Origin: Nostoc commune NIES-4072
Lineage (GTDB): Bacteria > Cyanobacteriota > Cyanobacteriia > Cyanobacteriales > Nostocaceae
Direction: 5' to 3'
DNA length: 34,997 nt
Assembly: GCF_003113895.1 (NCBI RefSeq)
Contig: NZ_BDUD01000009.1
Span: forward strand, 1 to 34,997
In this document: piece by piece, positions 24,701-30,826 of the stretch
Numbering within the stretch: the stretch's first letter is position 1
Layout of the letters: each line of letters starts with the position of its first letter
Notes under the pieces: generated by a model
What the model saw: the letters and a program-made list of their open reading frames with translations, nothing else
What the model was told of the DNA's origin: nothing
Database searches by the model: none
Translations under genes and position numbers: made by a program

Positions 24701-25449
24701 TGAAGACTTTGCTAGGGCATGGCAGTTGGGTCTGGTCAGTCGCTTTCAGTCCGGATAGTCAGATCCTTGCCAGTAGTAGTGAAGATCAAACAGTAAGGCT
24801 TTGGGACGTTAGTACAGGTCAGCTTCTCAAAAGCTTGCAAGGACATGATGGTGGGGTACGGGCTATTGCTTTCAATCCAAGTAATGGTATTCTAATTAGC
24901 GGTAGCTACGACCGAACGGTGAGGTTGTGGGATGTTAGTACGGGTGAATGCCTAAAAACTTTGCACGCACACGAAAATTCAGTGTGGTCTGTTGCTTTTA
25001 GTCAAGATGGTCAAACCTTTGCCAGTAGTAGTGACCACACTATTAAGTTATGGGATTTTGGTACAAATAAGTGCCTGAAGACTTTGCAGGATCATGTGAG
25101 TTCAGTAGTGTCAGTTACCTTTAGCCCAAATGGTCAAATGCTTGCTACTGGGAGTGAGGACAAAACGGTGAAGCTTTGGAATGTTAGCACGGGTGAATGC
25201 CTAAAAACTTTACAGGGACATACTAATTTAGTATCGTCAGTCGTCTTTGGTCCAGATAGTAAAACGCTAGTTAGTAGCAGCTTTGATGAGACGATTAAAT
25301 TTTGGGATATTACGACTGGTAATTGTCGAAGAACTCTCAGAGCTGTTAGACCCTACGAACAGATGAACGTAACTGGTGTTGTAGGTTTAACTGAAGCGGC
25401 TATTGCTACACTGAAGGCTTTAGGGGCAGTCGAAGATGAAACAAATTGA
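21793..25449 (+). CDS. STAND (NB-ARC) ATPase with pentapeptide segment and 14 WD40 blades
   Basis: 1218 aa. Residues 1-90 (KLVDISVVAKTERHLKDIEV, then YHEIAEAYGYTSDYLQQDVG) resemble the helix-turn-helix-like domain found at the start of cyanobacterial vWA-MoxR-associated and STAND proteins. The NB-ARC core has Walker A GMGGIGKTS (about 174-182), Walker B CLIVLDNFE (about 248) and an SREKP sensor segment. A few pentapeptide-like units lie near 565-595. From about 600 to 1180 I count 14 WD40 blades, enough for two seven-bladed propellers, followed by the short tail RPYEQMNVTGV usual in this class. STAND proteins are ligand-triggered switches. No effector enzyme is fused here, so the effector may be a partner such as the divergent protease. 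Confidence 0.9.
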   Translation: MEFEEVLKLVDISVVAKTERHLKDIEVAILRGSWQGWKYHEIAEAYGYTSDYLQQDVGPKLWKLLSEALGEKVSKTNFQTALERQWRFSSNTSRSHLGTVAQFQAPIPLDSGLEVEEVSSKALNFVGHKEVIANRRQDWGEAVGVSVFSGRTQELVTLEQWTVKERCRLVALLGMGGIGKTSLAFKLAQQIQNQFEYIIWRSLRNQPLIEDVLSELIQFLNDEDKTDLPKSVDGKISKLIDCLHKRRCLIVLDNFETVLPSGNSTECYPEGVGAYAELLKRVGETHHQSCVILTSREKPKEILLLEGEKIPIHSLKLNGLKKAEVQEIFQVKGSFSADESEWQILRDHYGGNPLALKIAAVAIQDLLNSDISEFILILKQEKLGFDDIDDLLKRQFNRLSDVEKEIMYWLAINREPVTFQELKEDILSIKSKQRLFSSLGALERSSLLEKNQKGFTQQPVVMEYITKQLIEQIGEEIANEKTDFLVKYALVKAQTKDYVRKIQERVILEPIAKELTATFSSKKIVEYKLNKILSKLKEDISCGYGGGNIINLFRQLNIDLTGYDFSHLTIWQAYLQNVNLHHVNFAYSDLAKSTFTETLGSIFSVAFSPNGELLATSDSDSNIRLWQVTTGRQLFVCKGHTSWAWSITFSPDSSILASCSIDQTTRLWNTSTGECLKILQEPDQVEAITFSPNGSIFASGSVDKTIRLWDVRTGQCLKTLQGHTDSVWSVAFSPNGQLLASGSYDQTVRLWDVHTGECSKILRGHTAWIRAALAFSPNGDIIASGSFDQTVRLWDTSTGQCLETLQGHTNSIVSAAFSLDGQTLASCSYDQTVKLWDIHTGQCLRTLQGHTGLIWSVAYSPDGQMLASGSDDQTVMLWNANTGQCLKTLKGYKNSVFSVALCPNGYTLASGNGDQTVMLWNTNTGQCLKTLPGHTSRLLSVAFSPDSQMLASSGCDRTVILWNANTGQCLKTLLGHGSWVWSVAFSPDSQILASSSEDQTVRLWDVSTGQLLKSLQGHDGGVRAIAFNPSNGILISGSYDRTVRLWDVSTGECLKTLHAHENSVWSVAFSQDGQTFASSSDHTIKLWDFGTNKCLKTLQDHVSSVVSVTFSPNGQMLATGSEDKTVKLWNVSTGECLKTLQGHTNLVSSVVFGPDSKTLVSSSFDETIKFWDITTGNCRRTLRAVRPYEQMNVTGVVGLTEAAIATLKALGAVEDETN

Positions 25450-25514
25450 AACATTTACGCTTTTTAGTAGATTTCTGATGACTGTAGAGTAGAAGAACTT
25501 ACCTCGCTCCTAAC

Positions 25515-25994
25515 TTATTTAGGACTATCTAAAGGTAAAATCCCCAATTTTTGCCGGACTTGAGCAAGTGGAGTTTGCCACTCAGATTCAATGTCACATT
25601 CAACCAAATGCTTAACTAGTTTGCCACTCCTATATGCCTTGAGGATATTTGTGAAATTAATCTGGCGAGTTAGTAGTCCAACTAACACCAGTATTGTACT
25701 TGAGGGACGAAACACTTGAGCACGTGTAAATGCCTGTAGCATGAATTCGTCGTGCTTTGAAGGCTGAAGCCCAGTTAAAACATGCCAGACATCATGAGTT
25801 CGCTGAATCCAATCTCCGGAATTTATGGGATTGAAGCCGTTTTGATCGAGAAACTGAGCAACCTCATGTCCGAGGGTACTTTGAGGTAGTTGACGTAGCT
25901 CCTCTAAGTTAATACTAAACTCGCGGTTAGCGTAAACCTGAGGATTAATTGTTCGAGCAATCCATAAAACAACTCTTGTCTGTAGCTCTTGCAT
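25515..25994 (-). CDS. Coq4-family protein
   Basis: About 160 aa from the ATG at 25994 (MQELQTRVVLW). The frame stays open to 26114, but those 40 residues look non-homologous and have no ribosome site. The core RTHDVWHVLTGL carries the HDxxH metal motif of the Coq4 family, with the following DEFMLQAFTRAQVFRPSS helix. Coq4 organises or catalyses a ring-modification step of ubiquinone synthesis. Cyanobacteria make plastoquinone rather than ubiquinone, and Coq4-like proteins there have unknown roles. It converges with the STAND gene (65 bp between stops). Confidence 0.7.
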   Translation of the reverse strand: MQELQTRVVLWIARTINPQVYANREFSINLEELRQLPQSTLGHEVAQFLDQNGFNPINSGDWIQRTHDVWHVLTGLQPSKHDEFMLQAFTRAQVFRPSSTILVLVGLLTRQINFTNILKAYRSGKLVKHLVECDIESEWQTPLAQVRQKLGILPLDSPK

Positions 25995-26002
25995 ATATAC
26001 AT

Positions 26003-26510
26003 TGCCCCGGTTACTGTATAGGTGGTTCGGTATGTAGGGATATACAGCTTGCGTGGTGGCTTTAACGAAAAAGATTCGATTATTAACAGAAAATTCATGA
26101 ATCGCACCACGCATCTGGGGTTAACTTCATATTTATTGAGAAAAATCATTTTGGTCATTGAAAAATTTGGAGCATTCAGGCATTTTTGCGTAAGCATGAA
26201 GGCGGGCACTTCGTGCCATCGCTCAATCTGAGTAATAGTTATTATTTCATCTTCTCTTGTTGCGATCGCTATCGGCGGGCGTTCCGCGTCATCGCCTAAA
26301 CTAATATCCCCCAACAGGATCACCAAAAGTGGACAAGACCCATGATGTGAGCCAGAGAATGTCTTGTTTGCAAGCCGGAGCATTTATAATTGCGAGCCAT
26401 AACAATTCCACGAATTTAGGATTTCGTGGAATAGGCGATTGAAAGTGCTTCTACCTCTGCCAATAGCTCATGGCAGAGGTAGAAATTTACTCGTGAGTGC
26501 AAACACAGGT
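26003..26510. other. Gap with two hairpins after the 108-aa gene
   Basis: No supported gene. ATTCCACGAA (26405-26414) pairs with TTCGTGGAAT (26423-26432). TTCTACCTCTGCCA (26449-26462) pairs over 14 bp with TGGCAGAGGTAGAA (26471-26484). The second is a strong candidate terminator for the minus-strand gene that ends at 26511, although it lacks a T-run. One HIP1 site lies near 26265. Confidence 0.5.
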
Positions 26511-26837
26511 CTATGAAGAAACGCCAGCTTCCGCTACAGCAGCCCCCACGTCTGGCTTTACCTCCTTCGCCTTCTTTTCAAAAAGCTGAATCCCAGCGTC
26601 AATAATTTCAAACCCGTTTTCTGTTCGCACGCCAAGCTTGCCCGATACAGCCCCAGCCCAGTCTGCGAATTCCGAGGCGCTAGTTTCAGCCTTGCGCCAA
26701 CTTTTGGCATTAACTTGAGCGGTGAAGACTATACCGTTCTGGTCAGTCAACTCGATTGCAACTTTTTTATTCTCGGCTGGTGTAGCTGTTGGCAGTGACC
26801 CGCTAAATTTTATTGTTACCTCGCTTTTGGCTTCCAT
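26511..26837 (-). CDS. Unknown 108-aa protein beside the iteron array
   Basis: The protein starts MEAKSEVTIKFSGSLP and appears beta-rich in the first 60 residues, with alternating strand patterns (KKVAIELTDQNGIVFTAQVN) followed by a Trp-containing basic turn (AKSWRKAE). The second half is helical, acidic and Ala-rich. It has no cysteine or membrane segment. Its start faces the 11-bp iteron array about 100 bp away, and it ends in front of two hairpins. A DNA-binding or single-strand-binding role at the array would fit but is only inference. No family recognised. Confidence 0.6.
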   Translation of the reverse strand: MEAKSEVTIKFSGSLPTATPAENKKVAIELTDQNGIVFTAQVNAKSWRKAETSASEFADWAGAVSGKLGVRTENGFEIIDAGIQLFEKKAKEVKPDVGAAVAEAGVSS

Positions 26838-26934
26838 ACCTTACCCCTGGCTCATCATCAATGAACTTTTTTCCCGCTCCTGATTTTATCAGGGCTTCAG
26901 AAAAAGTTTGCACTCTAAGCATTAATTAACTCGA

Positions 26935-27162
26935 AAGGCATTTATAAGGTATTTACAAGGATTCTCTCAAAATGTCAAAAAGAAGGTTTTGCAATGGCAT
27001 TTCAATGGTATTCCAATGGCAAATATAAGGATTTATTTGCACCTTCAACACTGAAAATCACCGTTTTTTACAAAATACCTCTTTTTTGCCAAAAATAAGG
27101 TACTGCAATGGCATCTCCAAGGCATTTACAAGGTAAACATAAGGTAATAAAAAGGATTTCGA
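26935..27162. repeat. 14 iterons on an exact 11-bp pitch (parC-like)
   Basis: A(A/T)GG cores start at 26935, 26946, 26957; then 26983, 26994, 27005, 27016, 27027; then 27097, 27108, 27119, 27130, 27141, 27152. All steps within a block are exactly 11 bp. The consensus is AWGGYATTTMM, and each of the three blocks ends in AAGGATT. In plasmid R1, parC has 11-bp repeats in two blocks bound by ParR, so a centromere is the leading reading. A replication iteron array is the alternative. Confidence 0.8.
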
Positions 27163-27432
27163 CCCCAAAAACCTAATTTACCTCCCTGATTTTTCCGCCA
27201 AAAATTCCTGACCCTCACTTACGCACAGTACGCCAAAAAGTTTTAACAGATTTTTTGAACCAAAATTAAAAACTTTGAACCAACGTCAACAAATAATACT
27301 CAATAACTACTTTTGTAGTATGAAAACTGCACTCCACTTGTGAGTTACACCAAAGCTTGCTGTAAACACCACTTATTACATAGGTTTTATGTATTTTATC
27401 AGTATTGAAATAGTAGTTCTAAATACCTTGCC

Positions 27433-27561
27433 CAAGTGGTAGCTGTTGGGTAGCTCAACTGGTGACACACAGCTACCAGTTGAGTAGTAAAAAAGCGAGT
27501 TGTTGAAAATTTGATGATTCCCCAACTGGTAGCAATACGGTGGCCCTACTGCTACCAGTTG
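27433..27561. repeat. Module 1 private word: CAACTGGTAGC in alternating orientation
   Basis: CAAGTGGTAGC (27433), partial CAACTGGT (27456), inverted GCTACCAGTTG (27472), CAACTGGTAGC (27533) and inverted GCTACCAGTTG (27551). Neighbouring copies face each other and could form dyads or alternative hairpins. The word is not seen in the other modules. Confidence 0.7.
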
Positions 27562-27589
27562 TGCATAAGACTTTTCGAGAAATTTTCTG

Positions 27590-27710
27590 TCGTAATGCTT
27601 ACTGACTATGACTTACAGCAAATTTTGAACGCCTGTTTTATTCTCAATAACTTCAAAATTATTGAGAATCTATAATACATTTATGTTGCAATTGTGCTTC
27701 AAAAATTATT
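27590..27710. repeat. Conserved module segment, copy 1 (hairpin 27640-27669)
   Basis: ATTCTCAATAA (27640-27650) pairs with TTATTGAGAAT (27659-27669) across an 8-base loop. A TATAAT-like box and GTTGCAATTGTGCTTCAAAA follow. Upstream it shares a CTTACT...TTACAGC...TTTT layout with copies 2 and 3. The sequence could be a promoter downstream of a dyad operator, or part of an RNA. Confidence 0.7.
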
Positions 27711-27852
27711 TCTAGAGCTTAACCTGCCACGCTAACATTCGATTATTTTTCTTTGATGCCTAGTCAGGAATTGTTCATTTTACAATCTCTACTAAGTTAA
27801 TAGAGATGAAACTTGTTTTAAGTAGTGAAATTGTCTGATTAATCACAGTTAC

Positions 27853-27988
27853 AAATAGCAGACATTTTGCACCTAAAACCCCTATTCATATACAAAATGT
27901 CTGCTATTTTGCACAGCTTATACACGCTTTTAACCGTTATAGCTGTCAAGGAACTTTGACTATTCACTACAAAATGTCTGCTATTTTG
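27853..27988. repeat. Module 2 private word: CAAAATGTCTGCTATTTTG
   Basis: Two copies (27893-27911 and 27970-27988) sit in a 25-bp identical stretch. One inverted copy lacks the last bases (27853-27869). The word itself is a near-dyad (CAAAAT, 7-base centre, ATTTTG). It is not found in the other modules. Confidence 0.7.
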
Positions 27989-28009
27989 CACATCGTTTTT
28001 TTGAAAAAT

Positions 28010-28130
28010 TGCCCTCTAATACTTACTCCAGAAAGCTTTTAGCCATTTTTATCAAACTTACTCATTCTCAATAACTCTAAAATTATTGAGAATGCATAAT
28101 ACGTTTGTGTTGCAAATGTGCTTCAAAAAT
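28010..28130. repeat. Conserved module segment, copy 2 (hairpin 28064-28093)
   Basis: ATTCTCAATAA (28064-28074) pairs with TTATTGAGAAT (28083-28093) across an 8-base loop. GCATAATAC and a GTGTTGCAAATGTGCTTCAA block follow. It lies 424 bp after copy 1. Confidence 0.7.
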
Positions 28131-28236
28131 CCCGCTCAATCGATCAACTTCTTCAGTAAGTGAATCTGAAATTTCCACTGTGAGTTCAGGAGTCATTCTA
28201 TATATTTAGCGTTAACAGAAACTCGTCTAACGCAAC

Positions 28237-28278
28237 AACTACACTAAACACTTATAAACCCGTGGACTTAGTGTAGTT
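28237..28278. other. 11-bp dyad within module 3
   Basis: AACTACACTAA (28237-28247) and TTAGTGTAGTT (28268-28278) are perfect inverted arms 20 bp apart. The wide spacing suggests paired protein sites or a long-looped RNA stem. Confidence 0.5.
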
Positions 28279-28318
28279 TAACCGTACTAATTCAGTCTCA
28301 TCCGACACTAATATTTTT

Positions 28319-28474
28319 GGCCGTCCAAAAGGACAGAAACAGTGGTTTTTTGTCCTTTTGGCCGTCCAGTGAGCGCCAACCTTACTCAATTGTCATGCTC
28401 TGTTGACAAATGCCCACCTGTCAACGGCCGTCCAAAAGGACAGAAATGACCAGTTTTTGATAGTTTGGCCGTCC
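28319..28474. repeat. Module 3 private word: GGCCGTCC with AAAAGGACAG
   Basis: GGCCGTCC occurs at 28319, 28360, 28426 and 28467. Copies 1 and 3 continue as AAAAGGACAGAAA, and copy 2 is preceded by the inverse TGTCCTTTT, so the GTCC...GGAC pairs form overlapping dyads. GTTGACA (28402) and TGTCAAC (28419) form another inverted pair just before copy 3. Confidence 0.7.
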
Positions 28475-28489
28475 ACTGTTTTTGAAGAA

Positions 28490-28612
28490 AATCTTCTGTA
28501 ACTCTTATCCAGTCTAAATTACAGCCACTTTGAGGAGCATTTTTTATTGTCAATAAGACCCAGCTTATTGACAATGCGTAATCATGATGTGTTGCAATTA
28601 TGTTTCAAAAAT
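28490..28612. repeat. Conserved module segment, copy 3 (hairpin 28546-28575, compensatory change)
   Basis: ATTGTCAATAAG (28546-28557) pairs over 12 bp with CTTATTGACAAT (28564-28575). Compared with copies 1 and 2 a C-G pair has become G-C, with both partners changed, so the dyad is under selection. The GTGTTGCAATTATGTTTCAA tail is retained. Confidence 0.7.
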
Positions 28613-28684
28613 TCTTTCTTGAATTTAACCCAGTCCACATCACAGGAGATGATTTTTCTTTAGTTAATGTACTTTTTTCAACTA

Positions 28685-29185
28685 CTACTCAATACCAAAC
28701 AGTCTGTTTATCTGTTTCATTTCCTCCGAAGGTTTTATATCTATCCAAACAACATCATCATCATCATCATCATCATCATCCTCATCATCATCAGTGGACA
28801 GGTGCAAGTCATTTGAGAACTCCCTGGAGTTCTCATTAGTCTTTGTAGTGGGATTTACAGTTGAAGCAGAAGGACTTAGAACTGTTGTGTAGTCTTTATG
28901 TAATTTTTCTATTCCACCTATTCTTCTAATTGTGGCAAGTTTTGCTTCTAATTTCTCAATCGCAGACCAACAAGCTTTCTGTAATTCCGGCTGATTGACT
29001 TGACCCTCTAACGCTTCCGCCAACCAAAAAGCTGTTATCGCCTCAATTGAAAATTCAGTCGCTGATCTATTAGAAGGATGGTTCAATAAATAATCAATCA
29101 CCTTCCCCTCCCATGAATTACTCTTGCGTTTAATCCTGGGTAACTCAACATAGGAATTTTGCTGTTGACTCCTGGCTTTCTGCAT
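28685..29185 (-). CDS. Unknown acidic-tailed protein, possibly 5'-truncated
   Basis: About 166 aa from the ATG at 29185; the frame extends to 29218. The first part is basic (ELPRIKRKSNSWEGKVIDYLLNHPSNRS). A helical middle follows (FWLAEALEGQ, then ACWSAIEKLEAKLATIRRIGG), and then a poly-Asp tract encoded by a CAT/ATC trinucleotide run near 28759-28790. No ribosome site is clear, and the start overlaps the opposite-strand relaxase fragment, so the original start may have been lost in the rearrangement that truncated the relaxase. No family recognised. Confidence 0.5.
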   Translation of the reverse strand: MQKARSQQQNSYVELPRIKRKSNSWEGKVIDYLLNHPSNRSATEFSIEAITAFWLAEALEGQVNQPELQKACWSAIEKLEAKLATIRRIGGIEKLHKDYTTVLSPSASTVNPTTKTNENSREFSNDLHLSTDDDEDDDDDDDDDVVWIDIKPSEEMKQINRLFGIE

Positions 29186-30148
29186 CCAAACAATGGTTAG
29201 ATTCACGGTACGGCTCACGCATTATCAGGGCAGAATTACATTTAGATGAAGCCACCCCACACATTCACGCTTACTTTGTCCCCCTTGATGAAAAAGGGCA
29301 ACTGAGGGCCAAGCACTTCTTCGACGGTCGTCAGAAGATGAGGCAGTTTCAAGATTCCTACTCCGAGGCTACACAACATCTGGGGTTAGAGCGTGGCATT
29401 AAGGGCAGTAGGGCGCAACACCAGGAAATCAAGGACTTTTACAGCATTGTTAATGCTGGCATAGAACCAGATAGCAGCCTCACCCAGTTGCAACTGCAAG
29501 CCAAAGCAGCTGACCGGGATAGGGCGCAAGCCAAAAAACAACAGATGGAAGCTACAGCCAAGGCAAAGGCGCTTGAAAATGAACTCAAAGACAAGCGCAT
29601 CAAAGAGTTAGAGGCACAAGTAGCTTTTTGGCAAGAACAAACAAAGCTTCTGCGCGACTTGGCCTTAGAGGATGTCGCTTGGGAACTGGGGCTAAATTAC
29701 GAGCGTGAGCGGTGGCGGGGTCACGGACACATCATTAATATAGATGGCTCCAAATTCTATGACTTTGCTCCCGAACACTCCAAAGGCGGAGGCGGTGCGA
29801 TTGATTTGGTAATGCACGTTAATCAGTGCAATTTCCGGCAGGCGGTTGTCTGGTTAGATGAGCGATTTGGGTCAGATGGCGTAGAACGTGCGGCGAACGC
29901 TCACGTTAAGAATAGGGCGGCTGACATTATCCAGACTGAACCACGTCCCCAATTCACCCCACCTGTTGAGGATAAAAGCAATTGGACTGCCGTTGAGCGT
30001 TACCTCAATCAATTTCGTGGCATTCCCTCTGATTGTGTGCAAATGCTTCATAACCAGGGGCTAGTTTACGCTGATCAGCAACAAAATGCTGTTTTTGTCA
30101 TGCGAAATCAACAAGGTCAACGTAACGGTGCATTCCTACGGGGAACTA
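29134..30148 (+). pseudogene. MobV-type relaxase, 5'-truncated and cut by a transposon
   Basis: The frame opens after a TAA at 29131-29133. From about 29160 it reads as relaxase: WLDSRYGSRIIRAELHLDEA, then TPHIHAYFVPLDEKGQL. HLDEATPHIH is the metal-binding histidine motif of MobV/Pre relaxases, and FFDGRQKMRQFQDSYSEA and GIKGSRAQH also match the family. The first 100 or so residues, which precede this motif in MobV proteins, are missing. A coiled linker follows. Then comes a DUF3991-like domain (about 29680-29880) and the start of the TOPRIM-like region, interrupted at 30149 by the Tn3-family element. The 3' part continues at the window start. The gene would have nicked the plasmid oriT and should now be inactive. 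Confidence 0.8.
30144..30148. repeat. Left copy of 5-bp target-site duplication (AACTA)
   Basis: AACTA directly precedes the GGGG of the left inverted repeat and matches bases 1-5. Confidence 0.85.
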
Positions 30149-30198
30149 GGGGTAGAGCTGGCGAAGCTGTCACCAAATGCAAACTAAACAGTTTAGTT
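30149..30198 (+). repeat. Left terminal inverted repeat plus inner palindrome
   Basis: The 38-bp terminal repeat is followed without a gap by AACTAAAC-A-GTTTAGTT (30182-30198). A further GTTTAGTTT lies at 30214-30222. The same palindrome occurs at the right end. Confidence 0.85.
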
Positions 30199-30259
30199 CA
30201 GTAAAGCGGTAAAGTTTAGTTTGAATAATGAAAGAGACAAGTAGTAAATAATACTAATA

Positions 30260-30730
30260 TTAAAGGGGCTGGCTTTGAGATTCAGAACTAATAGAAGCTT
30301 TATATGGAAAGCCACAGTAAGGACAAAACCGAAATTTCAATGACGTAATAGGTTCGTTACACTTAGCACAACTATTACGTAATGCCGTACCGCACAAGAA
30401 ACAAAACTGCGATCGCGGCAATAACCAGATTTCTTCAAGAGTTGTTCCGGGAGTCCAGCAGTCGGGGCAAAATTTGAGGACATCGGTTGCAGACATGGGT
30501 ACACCCCGGATGACTGCATCAAGGTACTCAGATGGAACCTGCAATGCGCGAGCTAATCCACGCTGGCTTTTACTATTGAGCTTGGTAGTCATGCCTCGTT
30601 CAATCTTACCTAAACTTTGAAGATGAATGCCTGCCTTAGTTGCCAAATCATTTTGACTTAATGAAAGGCTTGTGCGTATTCTTTTAACGTACTGGGACAG
30701 CGTTTCTTGGGGTTGGGGGGTATTGTCCAT
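30260..30730 (-). CDS. XRE-family regulator with double zinc ribbon
   Basis: 156 aa. Residues 10-75 form an XRE helix-turn-helix (LSQNDLATKAGIHLQSLGKI ... ERGM). Then come two zinc-ribbon knuckle pairs: CPDC with CFLCG, and CAKC with CPYCG. It is divergent from the recombinase gene across a 96-bp AT-rich gap. The neighbouring terminal GTTTAGTT words, 50-70 bp beyond its stop, and the AAAGTATATAA words near its start are candidate binding sites. It is likely a repressor of transposition or resolution genes rather than host cargo. Confidence 0.8.
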   Translation of the reverse strand: MDNTPQPQETLSQYVKRIRTSLSLSQNDLATKAGIHLQSLGKIERGMTTKLNSKSQRGLARALQVPSEYLDAVIRGVPMSATDVLKFCPDCWTPGTTLEEIWLLPRSQFCFLCGTALRNSCAKCNEPITSLKFRFCPYCGFPYKASISSESQSQPL

Positions 30731-30826
30731 GCTTTTAATATGTAGTAAAGTATATAATTAATTATTTTATATAAGTGCATATTTTAAATGAATAGCAGTA
30801 CTTTTAATTAGATAAAGAGGTGAAAC
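30731..30826. promoter_or_regulatory. Divergent promoter and possible internal resolution site
   Basis: A 96-bp, very AT-rich gap between the regulator and recombinase. AAAGTATATAA (30747-30757) faces a TTATATAAGT further in (about 30769). The same word recurs in tandem at the end of the recombinase gene. In Tn4430 and Tn5401 the TnpI sites lie next to tnpI, so this is the expected place. Confidence 0.5.

Larger units (their letters stand above)
26838..28684. other. 1.85-kb gene-free, repeat-built region (candidate origin/centromere or ncRNA array)
   Basis: No open frame here looks coding. Reading left to right, there is an 11-bp iteron array (26935-27162) and a transitional AT-rich stretch. 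Three tandem modules follow, each ending in a conserved hairpin segment (27590-27710, 28010-28130, 28490-28612). Each module has its own private repeated words. The region sits between two leftward genes and is AT-rich. It is the best candidate for the plasmid's cis-acting control region. Confidence 0.7.

Noticed and set aside
25904..26383. 159-codon minus-strand frame overlapping the Coq4-like gene
   Set aside because: Different frame from the recognisable Coq4 core and no family features.
27640..28093. Hairpin arms as Fur boxes
   Set aside because: Fur sites have TGAGAAT before ATTCTCA; here the order is reversed with an 8-base loop, and copy 3 changes the core.
26935..28474. CRISPR array
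   Set aside because: The repeats are 8-19 bp, occur in both orientations or in 11-bp tandem, and have no uniform spacers or cas genes.
28759..28795. CAT trinucleotide run as a regulatory element
   Set aside because: It lies in frame in the 28685-29185 gene and simply encodes poly-Asp, like the tract in the primase.
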